Of a stretch of 64,000 nucleotides of DNA, positions 9,232 to 17,389 are shown one piece after another. The DNA lies in the NCBI GenBank assembly GCA_049366715.1, contig JBMNCQ010000020.1:1-64000 (forward strand), given 5' to 3'. The notes below the pieces were generated by a model. It did not search any database. It was not told the origin of the DNA and saw only the letters and a list, made by a program, of their open reading frames with translations. A program made the translations under genes and the position numbers. Within the stretch, counting starts at the first letter, position 1, and each line of letters begins with the position of its first letter. The stretch is from JBMNCQ01 sp049366715. Lineage in GTDB: Bacteria; Bacillota; Peptococcia; Peptococcales; BICA1-8.

Positions 9232-10322
9232 CTAACCTTTTGCTTGAACTGCATATCCTTTCTTGCGTAATAATTCTATTGCCCTGTCTCTCAATACTTC
9301 TGAAGAAAAGCCTAAACGGATGGTCCCGCCGTCACCTTCCCGAACCCGCAAAATTTCTATGTCGATAATATTTATATTTTCCTTGCCTAATAAATTAGCG
9401 AGCCGGCCGATTATCCCCGGCTGATCCGGGACAATAACCACCGCTTCATATAAGTTCGGCAGAATTCCTTTTATTTTAACCGGTACTTTGGCCCGTTCGT
9501 CTTTGGCTTTTTGTAAGAAATTTAGAATATCGGCAGCATCTTTATCTTCAACAGCTTTTTCTATCTGCCGGATGGCCTCATGGAAATACGCTAAAGCCTG
9601 GAGAACACCCTGCCGGTTTTGCCGGAAAATATCACACCACATTTCCGGCTGACTATCGGCTATTCTGGTTAGATCCCGGAATCCTCCTGCGGCTAACTTA
9701 AAAATTTCTCCATAGGCTTCCTCCATATGACTAACACCATAAACTAGGGTCGATGCCAGTAAATGGGGTAAATGACTTATCGCGGCTACCTTAATATCAT
9801 GCTCCTCAGGAGTTAGGAATAATACCCTGCCGCCCATTGCTTTAATTAGCTCTTCTAATATACTCACATTCGGAGTCTTAATCAGGGACCTTGGTGTTAA
9901 GATATACACAGCATTTTCAAATAAATACGGGTCCGCCCCTTTTAAGCCCTTCGATTCCGAACCGGCCATGGGATGTCCCGGAATATATTCCGTATGAGCA
10001 GGCAGGATCTGATACAGCTCATCGGATATTTCCTTTTTGGTACTGCCGACATCGGTAATAATACAGCCGGGCTGCAAATTATTTTTAATTTTTTCGCAAA
10101 CGGAAGTTATTTCAGCAGTCAGGGTCGCAACTACAACCAGATCTGCATTTTTGACGCCTTCAACCAAATTTGTCGTGCCTTGATCGATACATTTCATTTC
10201 CATAGCCAGTTGTAAGGTATCAGGACAGATATCTACCGCACAAATTTGCATATCCGCCCTCACCCTTTTTAATGCCCGGGCCCAGGACCCGCCGATAAGC
10301 CCTAAACCTATAATCGTAACAT
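9232..10322 (-). CDS. tyrA: prephenate dehydrogenase with ACT domain; start region frameshifted
   Basis: TyrA oxidises prephenate to 4-hydroxyphenylpyruvate with NAD(P)+. The Rossmann motif GLGLIGG is encoded at 10308-10288, followed by the catalytic core (HPMAGSE, about two-fifths along) and a C-terminal ACT domain beginning at YEAVVIVPDQPGIIGRL, probably for Tyr feedback. The first normal in-frame start is the GTG at 10263, which lies after the Rossmann motif and cannot be the true start. The well-placed ATG (10322-10320), seven bases after AGAGGT, is one frame off: ATG and the first needed codon GTT share one G, as if one G had been lost. The upstream frame closes at TAA 10353-10351. Either a one-base deletion or error exists here, or a rare ATA/ATT start is used. 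Confidence 0.85.
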
Positions 10323-10325
10323 TTT

Positions 10326-11186
10326 TTATACCTCTTGATACCCCATGTGGTTATCCCCCTTTATATTTCCGTAGCAGCCCAACACTTTTATCAGCTTGCA
10401 TTTACTCTTAAGATATCCGATTATATCTTTTTGATAAGCAGCTATATCAATTTTACAATCCAGAAAAAATATATAGTTACCTAATTCATCTTTGGCCGGC
10501 CTTGATTCAATTTTGCTTAAATCAATTTGCTCCCGGGCAAATATTTCCAGGATTTCATAAAGTTCCCCTGGCTTATTCTCTCTAAGGGCAAGACACAACG
10601 AAGTTTTCGTAGGTTTATTTAACCCATAATTCTTTTTCCCCAGTATTAAGAATCTGGTTTGATTTATTTTATTATCACTGATATTTGAACTTATCACATG
10701 GAGACCGTATCTTTCTGCAGCCCATAAAGACCCGATTGCTGCGAATCCCCCGGCCCTAGCCTTTACTTTTTGTACTGCTTCGGCAGTACTATTTACGGCA
10801 ATTCGTTCCGCGGCGGGATAAAACTCATAAAGATATTTGTGACATTGCGCAAGTGCCTGGGGATGGGAGCAAATTTTTGTTATGCCGGCGCCATTGGCGT
10901 TATTTCCTAAAAGAAAATGTTGAATATCGATAACGATCTCTCCATTAATGAATAGATCTAGTTCATGGGCCAGCATATCAAGGGTTATATTCACCGTACC
11001 TTCGATGGAATTTTCTACCGGCACTATGCCTAACTCAACCTCAGCCTGATCTACAGCATTTAAGATATGCGGAATAGAGGGAAAAGCCTTTAAGTCCGCA
11101 GAATGCCTCCGGCTAAATTCCACAGCGGCCCTCTGTGTAAAAGTACCTTGCGGTCCTAAATATCCTAAAGTGAATTGTCCGGCCAT
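10326..11186 (-). CDS. pheA: prephenate dehydratase with ACT domain
   Basis: PheA converts prephenate to phenylpyruvate. The catalytic PDT domain starts YLGPQGTFTQRAA and continues with VPVENSIEGTVNITLD and the TRFLILGKK segment; a C-terminal ACT domain (KTSLCLALRENKPGELYEIL, then the ESRP motif) is the usual Phe-binding regulatory part. There is no fused chorismate mutase, consistent with separate aroH. It follows aroF by six bases. Its end lies only three bases before the misframed ATG of tyrA. Confidence 0.94.
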   Translation of the reverse strand: MAGQFTLGYLGPQGTFTQRAAVEFSRRHSADLKAFPSIPHILNAVDQAEVELGIVPVENSIEGTVNITLDMLAHELDLFINGEIVIDIQHFLLGNNANGAGITKICSHPQALAQCHKYLYEFYPAAERIAVNSTAEAVQKVKARAGGFAAIGSLWAAERYGLHVISSNISDNKINQTRFLILGKKNYGLNKPTKTSLCLALRENKPGELYEILEIFAREQIDLSKIESRPAKDELGNYIFFLDCKIDIAAYQKDIIGYLKSKCKLIKVLGCYGNIKGDNHMGYQEV

Positions 11187-11192
11187 TTTCCC

Positions 11193-12245
11193 TTAGCCAT
11201 CCGTTCCCGTCTTAGTTAACCGGGGGTTCTTATCTAAATGCTTCCCCATTACTCCTGCCACTTCCGCTAATTCCTTTAACAATTGTTCATATTTCTCAGG
11301 TTTAAGGGATTGCGGCCCGTCTGATAATGCTTCACTGGGATTAGGGTGCACTTCAATGATCAGTCCGTCGGCTCCGGCTATCACTGCAGCCTTGGCCATG
11401 GGATTAACTAATCTCCATTTCCCGGTCCCATGACTGGGATCAACGATAATAGGCAGGTGGGTGAGATGCTTAATAATAGGAACAACTGATAAATCCAGAG
11501 TATTTCTGGTATAAGTTTCAAAGGTCCGGATACCCCGCTCACACAAAATCACCTGGGAATTTCCGCCGGCTAAAATATATTCCGCGGCCATGACCCATTC
11601 CTCAACTGTGGCGGAAAGACCTCTTTTCAGAAGTACAGGCATCTTACTCTTGCTGACTTCTTTTAAGAGAGCAAAGTTCTGCATATTTCTGGCTCCCACT
11701 TGTAAAATATCGACGTACTGAGATACCAGCTCCACACTCCTGGTATCCATAACTTCACTAACGACCAGCAATCCGTTTTGATCCGCCGCATCCCGTAAAT
11801 ATTGCAGGCCCTTTTCTTCCAAGCCTTGAAATGCATAAGGAGAAGTGCGGGGTTTGTAGGCTCCTCCACGCATAATCTTGGCTCCGCCTTTTTTTACTAT
11901 TTCGGCAACCTCCAAAATCTGCTCCTTACTTTCTACCGCACAAGGTCCGGCCATAACCTGCAGTTCATCGGACCCAATTTTTACCCCTTTAATATCAATG
12001 ATCGTATCTTCACTCTGAAATTCACGGCTTGCCAATTTGTAGGGAGTCAGTATGGGCACAACCTTTTCTACCCCGTCCAGTGCCTCCAGGGCTAAATCAT
12101 CGGTTTTGGCTTTTGTGCCTAAAACCCCTATAATAGTCCTTTCAACTCCCTTGGAAAGGTGCAGGGTATAGCCCCTGTTTTGTAAATTAGCTACAATCTC
12201 ATCAATTCTTTCATCCTTTGTGCCTTTTTCCATCACAACAATCAT
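11193..12245 (-). CDS. aroF: 3-deoxy-7-phosphoheptulonate synthase, ferredoxin-like N-terminal type
   Basis: DAHP synthase condenses PEP and erythrose-4-phosphate, the first committed shikimate step. It has the small N-terminal ferredoxin-like regulatory domain (about residues 1-70) and the catalytic barrel with MAGPCAVES, GGAYKPRTSPYAFQG and IVDPSHGTGK. Of two adjacent ATGs, the second (12245) is seven bases from AGGAGG and preferred. It is the first structural gene of the operon, directly behind the attenuator. Confidence 0.94.
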   Translation of the reverse strand: MIVVMEKGTKDERIDEIVANLQNRGYTLHLSKGVERTIIGVLGTKAKTDDLALEALDGVEKVVPILTPYKLASREFQSEDTIIDIKGVKIGSDELQVMAGPCAVESKEQILEVAEIVKKGGAKIMRGGAYKPRTSPYAFQGLEEKGLQYLRDAADQNGLLVVSEVMDTRSVELVSQYVDILQVGARNMQNFALLKEVSKSKMPVLLKRGLSATVEEWVMAAEYILAGGNSQVILCERGIRTFETYTRNTLDLSVVPIIKHLTHLPIIVDPSHGTGKWRLVNPMAKAAVIAGADGLIIEVHPNPSEALSDGPQSLKPEKYEQLLKELAEVAGVMGKHLDKNPRLTKTGTDG

Positions 12246-12282
12246 CATGATACCTCCTAAAAATTTTTCGGTAGGAAAAAGG

Positions 12283-12311
12283 GTAAAAAAAACACCCCTA
12301 ATAGGAGTGTG
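12283..12311 (-). terminator. attenuator terminator in the aro operon leader
   Basis: On the minus strand ACACTCC and GGGGTGT form a stem with a five-base loop followed by eight Us (plus-strand A run 12285-12292). It lies between the leader peptide and aroF, so it must be regulated. An alternative pairing exists: UAGGGUG from the upstream repeats can pair with CAC-U-CCUA of the stem's 5' arm with one bulged base, which would act as antiterminator. Confidence 0.8.
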
Positions 12312-12326
12312 CGCTGCTCTGCATTC

Positions 12327-12350
12327 ACCCTACCATTCTACCATCCTACC
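12327..12350 (-). repeat. three tandem 8-base units in the aro leader
   Basis: On the minus strand the leader reads GGTAGGAT, GGTAGAAT, GGTAGGGT in direct succession, and a fourth GGTAGG sits inside the leader peptide. CCTACC occurs after the terminator (12270-12275 region). These units can take part in alternative RNA pairings; the last contributes to the likely antiterminator. Confidence 0.6.
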
Positions 12351-12355
12351 CATTA

Positions 12356-12406
12356 TTAAAAATTAAAAAAATAAAAGCAATTTAAAAAACCTACCATACT
12401 ACTCAT
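12356..12406 (-). CDS. Phe/Tyr-rich attenuation leader peptide
   Basis: The open frame encodes MSSMVGFLNCFYFFNF and stops with TAA at 12358-12356. Five of 16 residues are Phe and one is Tyr, all in the last ten codons. It begins about 20 bases into the predicted transcript and ends before the terminator hairpin. This is the pattern of a pheL-type attenuator, where ribosome stalling at Phe (and Tyr) codons permits readthrough into aroF-pheA-tyrA. The weak point is the absence of a clear ribosome binding site before either ATG (12406 or 12397). Confidence 0.65.
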   Translation of the reverse strand: MSSMVGFLNCFYFFNF

Positions 12407-12430
12407 TTCAATTGCTTTTTATTTTAATAC

Positions 12431-12459
12431 AATATACTATTTTTAAATAAGAAATGCAA
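12431..12459 (-). promoter_or_regulatory. sigma-A-type promoter of the aro operon
   Basis: TTGCAT (-35, 12454-12459) and TATATT (-10, 12431-12436) on the minus strand are separated by 17 bases. Transcription would start near 12424, just before the leader peptide. Confidence 0.65.
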
Positions 12460-12668
12460 TAATAAAAATAATTTTAATTGTAAAATTATTTTTATTATTG
12501 CCGGATTTTCACTTGAGTTTAGCTTAAAATAAATATCGCAATTATTTAGGAACTTTGTTAAACTACACTTATTATATAAACTGACTCTGCCGGTCTCCAA
12601 GATCCCCGACAATAGCTATAGTAGGGGCCGAGGGATAATACCCGGAACAGAAAATCGATAGCCAATAA

Positions 12669-12765
12669 ACTGTACTCTGTACTCTGTACTCTGTTATCTG
12701 TATTCAATAATAACTGAAAACTGAGAACGACAATCTATGAACTTATGTTCTATGAACGATAATCT
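12669..12765 (-). repeat. composite heptamer repeat, copy A
   Basis: Read on the minus strand it has TTCATAG-type units, then TCG, then TTCTCAG/TTTTCAG units, TTATTATTGAA, and a run of GAGTACA units. The same order of blocks occurs at 15842-15938 and 53270-53345. It lies in the gap between the aro promoter and the EamA gene, where I see no gene. Confidence 0.7.
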
Positions 12766-12809
12766 CAACTATACCAGTCACTTATCACGAATTATCGAGG
12801 TGCTTGCTA

Positions 12810-13715
12810 ATGAAATTTTCCAATCCTTACCTAGCATTATTAATCGGTGTTTTAGGCGTATCAAGTTCAGCAATTTTGGTAAAATTCACCTCGGCCCCGC
12901 CGGTAATTATCGCTGTATATCGAATGGTATTTACCTTTGCCATGCTTCTCCCTTTTACCCTCAAGAATCATTACAAAGATTTTAAAACCTTCAGCGGCAG
13001 ACAATATCTCTTGTCTTTTATGTCCGGGCTGTTTCTGACGATACACTTCGTCAGCTGGTTTACTTCTTTAAAATACACATCCGTGGCAAGTGCCACCGTT
13101 TTAGTAGATACCCATCCACTCTTTGTAATCGTAATCAGCTTTATACTCTGGCGGGAAGTTCTTCCTGCCAAAGCCTATCTAGGCGTAATACTGGCCTTAT
13201 CGGGAACAGTAATTTTAAGCTGGGGGGACCTGCATTTAGGTGCAAATAACCTAACAGGAGACATTTATGCCCTAATCGGAGCGTTTGCCGTTGCTGTATA
13301 TTATTTATGCGGAAGATACTTGCGGGAAAATATGGAAAACTTGCCCTATACAACCCTTGTTTACGGTTTCAGCGCCTTAATTCTTCTGCTTACAGTTATC
13401 TGGGGAAAATATTCTTTGACCGGTTACACGCTCAAAGACTACGGTGTCTTCTGGGGATTGGCATTTTTTTGTACAATACTGGGACATTCCATACTTAACT
13501 GGGCTTTAAAATTCCTGCCTACTTCATCGGTTTCAGTAAGTGTTTTAGGAGAACCGGTAATTGCCTCACTCCTGGCTTTCTTTATTTTCCAGGAAAGCTT
13601 AACTGCCCAGCAACTTTTGGGCAGTCTGCTGATTTTAGGAGGCATCTACTATTTTGTCCGTTACCAGGCAATAGAACACCAAGCCGCTCCTGAAGTTAAA
13701 ACCACGGCCTCATAA
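12810..13715 (+). CDS. EamA family (DMT superfamily) transporter
   Basis: A 301-residue membrane protein with ten predicted helices arranged as two EamA repeats (about residues 6-140 and 155-290). Such carriers export or import metabolites; the substrate cannot be told. The GEPVIASLLAFFIFQE segment in the second repeat is characteristic. The start is the ATG at 12810, seven bases after GAGGTG; an upstream TTG is less likely. It stands alone and converges on the thioesterase gene. Confidence 0.85.
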   Translation: MKFSNPYLALLIGVLGVSSSAILVKFTSAPPVIIAVYRMVFTFAMLLPFTLKNHYKDFKTFSGRQYLLSFMSGLFLTIHFVSWFTSLKYTSVASATVLVDTHPLFVIVISFILWREVLPAKAYLGVILALSGTVILSWGDLHLGANNLTGDIYALIGAFAVAVYYLCGRYLRENMENLPYTTLVYGFSALILLLTVIWGKYSLTGYTLKDYGVFWGLAFFCTILGHSILNWALKFLPTSSVSVSVLGEPVIASLLAFFIFQESLTAQQLLGSLLILGGIYYFVRYQAIEHQAAPEVKTTAS

Positions 13716-13721
13716 GGCGGA

Positions 13722-14177
13722 TTAATACTGCACAGGTTCCAGATATACCCCTTTATTATAGTATGTCCCCCTGGCAACTGCAGCTTTGTCACCGGCTTTA
13801 TTATAGATAATTGCTTCGGTGACAATTATTTTCCTGCCAAATTCTACTACTTTACCCACAACTTTTAAAATATCACTTTTTTGGGCCGGCTTTAAGTAGT
13901 TAATATTGGTTTCGATGGTCACACTATTATGGTTTAAAGTCCTGATGGCCATTCCCATTGCAGTATCTGCCAAAGAAAAAGTTACACCACCATGGACGAT
14001 ATTGTTAGGGTTTAGGTGATCATTTTGGATGGGTATTTCCAGAACTGCCTCTCCAGGACTAAGTTCAACAATGTACATATCGATTAAATTATGAAATGGG
14101 CACTCTTCATTTAAATTCAATAGTGTACCGAATAATCTACAATCAAGACCATTGTTTTGCGGTTCTCTAAAAAACAT
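13722..14177 (-). CDS. PaaI-type hotdog thioesterase
   Basis: A 151-residue single hotdog-fold protein. NPNNIVHGGVTFSLADTAMG (residues about 70-89) is the acyl-CoA thioesterase signature with the catalytic HGG. It probably hydrolyses a small or aromatic acyl-CoA; the substrate is unknown. The N-terminal 25 residues are variable. SD AAAGGAGT lies before the ATG. It ends six bases from the convergent EamA gene. Confidence 0.85.
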   Translation of the reverse strand: MFFREPQNNGLDCRLFGTLLNLNEECPFHNLIDMYIVELSPGEAVLEIPIQNDHLNPNNIVHGGVTFSLADTAMGMAIRTLNHNSVTIETNINYLKPAQKSDILKVVGKVVEFGRKIIVTEAIIYNKAGDKAAVARGTYYNKGVYLEPVQY

Positions 14178-14348
14178 ATTTCCACTCCTTTTTTATAGTA
14201 CATGTATTATTATAGCGGATTTCTTCCCCGGGCAAATAACTTTTCTCCTTAACTGTCTTAAATGATCAAAGAATAATAATTATTTTTTCATAAAAATTTC
14301 ATAAAAAAAGCCTTTAATTGCCATAAAATGGCTAAAAGGATCATTTTT

Positions 14349-14393
14349 GATGATGAGACAGTCTGGGCTCAACCGGCAAACTGTCTTATCATC
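14349..14393. repeat. 14-bp inverted repeat in a 340-base gap
   Basis: The arms 14349-14362 and 14380-14393 pair over 14 positions with one G-U, around a 17-base loop. There is no U-run on either side, so it is not an ordinary terminator. The rest of 14178-14517 is AT-rich without any gene I can see; it should hold the promoters of the divergent thioesterase and TauE genes. Confidence 0.5.
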
Positions 14394-14517
14394 ATATCAA
14401 ATTCAAAAGTGTCCGGATAATAATCATTAAATTTTCCAACAGCATAGCAGGAAAAAATTGTTTAAACACCGAATCATTTATTTTAGACGAATACTAAATG
14501 TGAGTAGGTGAAGATAC

Positions 14518-15294
14518 TTGCTGGTTTGGCTATTTGCCTTTTCCGTCGTACTTATAGCTGCAATTTTACAATCTACCATAGGTTTCGGATTCGCAGTTAT
14601 GGCGACTCCGTTTTTGCTTTTAATTTTTAAGTCCCAGGATTGCATTCAAATAAGTATGTTATTATCTTTCTCCATAGCCATTGCACTTTTACCAAGGATA
14701 GCTAAAGAAATCGATTATGATCTGCTAAAAAAACTGATTATCGGCAGTTTATTAGGGGTTCCCCTGGGCCTGTTTTTTTTTAAAATTTTAAATTTATATT
14801 ATTTAAAGCTGCTGGTCAGTATTGTAGTTTCAACGCTCTCTTTATTCCTATTATTTAAATGGTATCAGCAATATGTTAATCCTTCTCCCGGAAAGCAAAC
14901 ATCCTCACCAAAGCAGGAATTACGCGAGGGCCGAGGCTTTAATTTTGAAGTTATAACAGGCTTCCTGGCGGGCATTTTCACCTCAAGTATCGGCATGCCG
15001 GGAATACCACTTGTTGTATATTTTAATTGGAAAAATACCAAAAAAGAAATTACCAGGAGTACAACTCTGGCCTTTTTCACTGCAGTTTATCTCTACAGTA
15101 TTATCTCACAGATTTTAATCGTTAAAATCCGTACCGATGTACTAACCTCCGCCTTAAGCTTACTTCCCGCCGTTCTTTTGGGAGTCATTACCGGAAGTTT
15201 GCTGTTTGCTAAAATAAACGAGAAACTGTTTTATTTCATAGCCAATACGATCTTACTTTTTACCGGATTATACATGCTGCAAAGTATTTTTTAA
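14518..15294 (+). CDS. TauE/SafE family sulfite exporter-like permease
   Basis: A 258-residue membrane protein of the TauE/SafE family, with about eight helices and the family repeats (IGFGFAVMATPFLLL at residues 21-35 and GFLAGIFTSSIGMPGIPLV around 148-166). Members move sulfite, sulfoacetate or other organic anions; no neighbour identifies the substrate. It starts with TTG at 14518, six or seven bases after AGGTGA; no ATG is available. Confidence 0.82.
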   Translation: MLVWLFAFSVVLIAAILQSTIGFGFAVMATPFLLLIFKSQDCIQISMLLSFSIAIALLPRIAKEIDYDLLKKLIIGSLLGVPLGLFFFKILNLYYLKLLVSIVVSTLSLFLLFKWYQQYVNPSPGKQTSSPKQELREGRGFNFEVITGFLAGIFTSSIGMPGIPLVVYFNWKNTKKEITRSTTLAFFTAVYLYSIISQILIVKIRTDVLTSALSLLPAVLLGVITGSLLFAKINEKLFYFIANTILLFTGLYMLQSIF

Positions 15295-15325
15295 CTTATA
15301 AACCGCTCTTATTTACATAACCCAT

Positions 15326-15787
15326 TCAGCATACGGAAAGGTATTCACCTTGGGTAATTTCCAAGAGCCCTTTTAAAGTCACCGGCACAGCTGAGCCGGA
15401 ATTTCCTGCTGCAGTATAAACCACAGGGAATCTGGCGATGGACATATCGATCACTATGGGAATTTCTGTTATTAAGGCAAAAGGACAAACCCCTCCAGGA
15501 GGAAAACCTGTAAATTCCATTACCTCCTCGGCTCGGGCAAACCTGAATTTATCCTTAAAACGCTCTTTCAGCTTTTTCGCATCTACTTTTTTGTCCCCAC
15601 ATGTTACCACAAGGACATTTCCTTTTTTACCAATAAATAGTAAGGTTTTCGCAATTTGCGCAGGTTCAACTCCTAAAGCCTGCGCAGCCAGCTCACAAGT
15701 TTGTGTCGCTCCCTCCGGGAACTGAATTACCTCCAATTTAACCGTTTGCTTTTGCAAATATGTCTTTACTCTGTCTGTAGGATTCAT
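15326..15787 (-). CDS. YbaK/EbsC-family aminoacyl-tRNA deacylase
   Basis: A 153-residue single-domain protein of the YbaK/ProX family that hydrolyses mischarged tRNAs such as Cys-tRNA(Pro). Typical segments are QIAKTLLFIG, a conserved Lys in CGDKKVDAKKL, and GFPPGGVCPFA. The ATG at 15787 has AGGAGG upstream; the 19 extra residues of a longer frame are not conserved-looking. Which mischarged tRNA it edits is uncertain. Confidence 0.85.
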   Translation of the reverse strand: MNPTDRVKTYLQKQTVKLEVIQFPEGATQTCELAAQALGVEPAQIAKTLLFIGKKGNVLVVTCGDKKVDAKKLKERFKDKFRFARAEEVMEFTGFPPGGVCPFALITEIPIVIDMSIARFPVVYTAAGNSGSAVPVTLKGLLEITQGEYLSVC

Positions 15788-15841
15788 TTTCCGTAACCTC
15801 CTGACTGAAAATCGTTCAGTTTTTAGTGAATAGATCATAAT

Positions 15842-15938
15842 CATAGTTTATGGTTTATGGTTTATAGATTTTAGTTCCTCGTTCTCAGATATCAGTTCTC
15901 AGTTCTCAGTTCTCAGTTATTTTGAGTACAGAACACAG
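15842..15938 (+). repeat. composite heptamer repeat, copy B
   Basis: Blocks in order: GTTTATG/GTTTATA units, a TCG-containing junction, TTCTCAG repeated (four or five times), TTATTTTGA, then GAGTACAGAACACAG. It matches copies A and C in block order. It separates the YbaK gene from the glycosylase gene. Confidence 0.7.
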
Positions 15939-15984
15939 CTTACCTCTATCCGGGGAAGCCATACTTTCCCGGGCTCTAATTATT

Positions 15985-16797
15985 CTATTTCTGGCATGTC
16001 GGACAGAAAAAAGATTTTTTCCCCGCCAGGGATATTCGCTGTACCGTATCCCTGCACTTCAAACAGGGTTGTCCTTCCCGGTCATAAACCTTAAGCAGGT
16101 CATTGAACCCTCCTGTTAAGGAGTCGCCTTTACGAAACGGCTTATCCATATATCCGCCGCGATTAATCGCTTCATGCAAAACTGCAGGTACGGCTTTATG
16201 TAACTGTGTAACTTCAGGGAAACTTAAGTCATTAGCTTTCCTCTCCGGTCTGATTCCTGCCGCAAATAATATTTCATCTGCATAGCAGTTTCCTATCCCG
16301 GCGATAAACTCCTGCTTAGTAAGCAAAGGTTTAATACTTCCTTTCTTATGGAAAAGAACATCACTTAACCACTCAATGGTGAAATATTTACTTAAGGGCT
16401 CCGGCCCTAGTTCAGCAAATTTGCTGTCCATTTCTTCTTCAGTTAATACATGCAGCCGGCCTAATCTAAAATTTATGAAATACAGTCTTGTCCCATCAAT
16501 AAAATGGAAAATGATAGAACCCCGGGTAGTGACTTTTTCATCCCTTTCAGCTAAATACAGCCTCCCCCCCAGCATTAAATGAGCTACCAGATAGTAGCCG
16601 TTTCCCAAGGTGAAAATTAGCTGTTTTGCCCTCCGGCTCACATATATTATTAATTGGTCACCGGCTAAATCTTTAAAAACCTCCGGCTCTACATTGATAC
16701 TTCTTTCACGGTTTATGGTAATGTCCGTGATTTTTTTATGAATAATGCTTTCCGTAAGCTGCTGCTTATAAATTTCCATTTCCGGTATTTCCGGCAT
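15985..16797 (-). CDS. mutM: Fpg/Nei family DNA glycosylase
   Basis: A base-excision glycosylase/AP lyase for oxidised bases. It starts MPEIPEMEIY, with catalytic Pro2 and Glu3. The helix-two-turn-helix region (KQEFIAGIGNCYADEILF) and the C-terminal four-Cys zinc finger (CLKC...CPTC, last 25 residues) are intact. The MPEIPEME start rather than MPELPEVE, and the sequence as a whole, suggest a divergent Fpg or an Nei-like enzyme, so 8-oxoG preference is not certain. Confidence 0.82.
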   Translation of the reverse strand: MPEIPEMEIYKQQLTESIIHKKITDITINRERSINVEPEVFKDLAGDQLIIYVSRRAKQLIFTLGNGYYLVAHLMLGGRLYLAERDEKVTTRGSIIFHFIDGTRLYFINFRLGRLHVLTEEEMDSKFAELGPEPLSKYFTIEWLSDVLFHKKGSIKPLLTKQEFIAGIGNCYADEILFAAGIRPERKANDLSFPEVTQLHKAVPAVLHEAINRGGYMDKPFRKGDSLTGGFNDLLKVYDREGQPCLKCRDTVQRISLAGKKSFFCPTCQK

Positions 16798-16969
16798 ACT
16801 TTTCCCTCCAAATATAAGAAAAATAAAACCTGTTTAGTAGAAATTATACCAGAAAAAAAAAATTAACTCCAGCCCGGCTGCAGAATAATTAATCATTACT
16901 AAAAAAAACTACGGCCTTTTATAAGAAGCCATTCACAGCAGCCCGGTTTTCCCGCACTGCTTATTATCA

Positions 16970-16996
16970 ATAAAAAAGGGCTGTCCCGGGACAGCC
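16970..16996 (-). terminator. intrinsic terminator
   Basis: GGCTGTCCCGGGACAGCC (16979-16996) is a perfect palindrome followed on the minus strand by six Us. It ends the small gene at 17010-17249. Confidence 0.8.
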
Positions 16997-17009
16997 GCAA
17001 AGGATTATT

Positions 17010-17249
17010 CTATTCATCATAATTAAGTTCACAGGCAGAAACATCTATTGCTGCAATCTCCGAATGGGCAGTGTAAATATGTTCTAGTGCTTCATCAACT
17101 TTACATACTTTACCTGAAATAGGATCACTAAAATTAGCCCATCCCCTTTCATCTTTACATTCCTGTAAAATATGCGCCAATTGATTAAGTCCCTCCAAAA
17201 TCGTACTGATCCGTGTCTCAATATCAACGATAATATCATGGTCACTCAT
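17010..17249 (-). CDS. small acidic protein, unknown
   Basis: I do not recognise this 79-residue soluble protein. It is acidic and probably helical (HDIIVDIETRISTILEGLNQLAHIL, then VDEALEHIYTAHSEI). The ATG at 17249 follows GGGGTG with five bases. It has its own terminator and lies just downstream of thiI in the same direction, separated by 140 bases. Confidence 0.55.
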   Translation of the reverse strand: MSDHDIIVDIETRISTILEGLNQLAHILQECKDERGWANFSDPISGKVCKVDEALEHIYTAHSEIAAIDVSACELNYDE

Positions 17250-17389
17250 ATTTTCACCCCGCCTTTTTAAAATCATTATATGGCATAAATAATTTAAATG
17301 TCAATAAATTTAGAATTTATGGACAATTTACTCAGCCTAATCTTGCTGCCGGACAACAGAATTTTTCCCTGCCCCTAAGCAATTCTCTG

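Noticed and set aside
12245..12424. T-box before aroF
   Set aside because: There is no AGGGTGGNACCGCG core; the leader peptide and simple terminator fit ribosome-mediated attenuation better.
12424..12612. A 62-codon minus-strand frame just upstream of the aro promoter
   Set aside because: It runs through the promoter itself, has no ribosome binding site, and its composition follows the AT-rich background.
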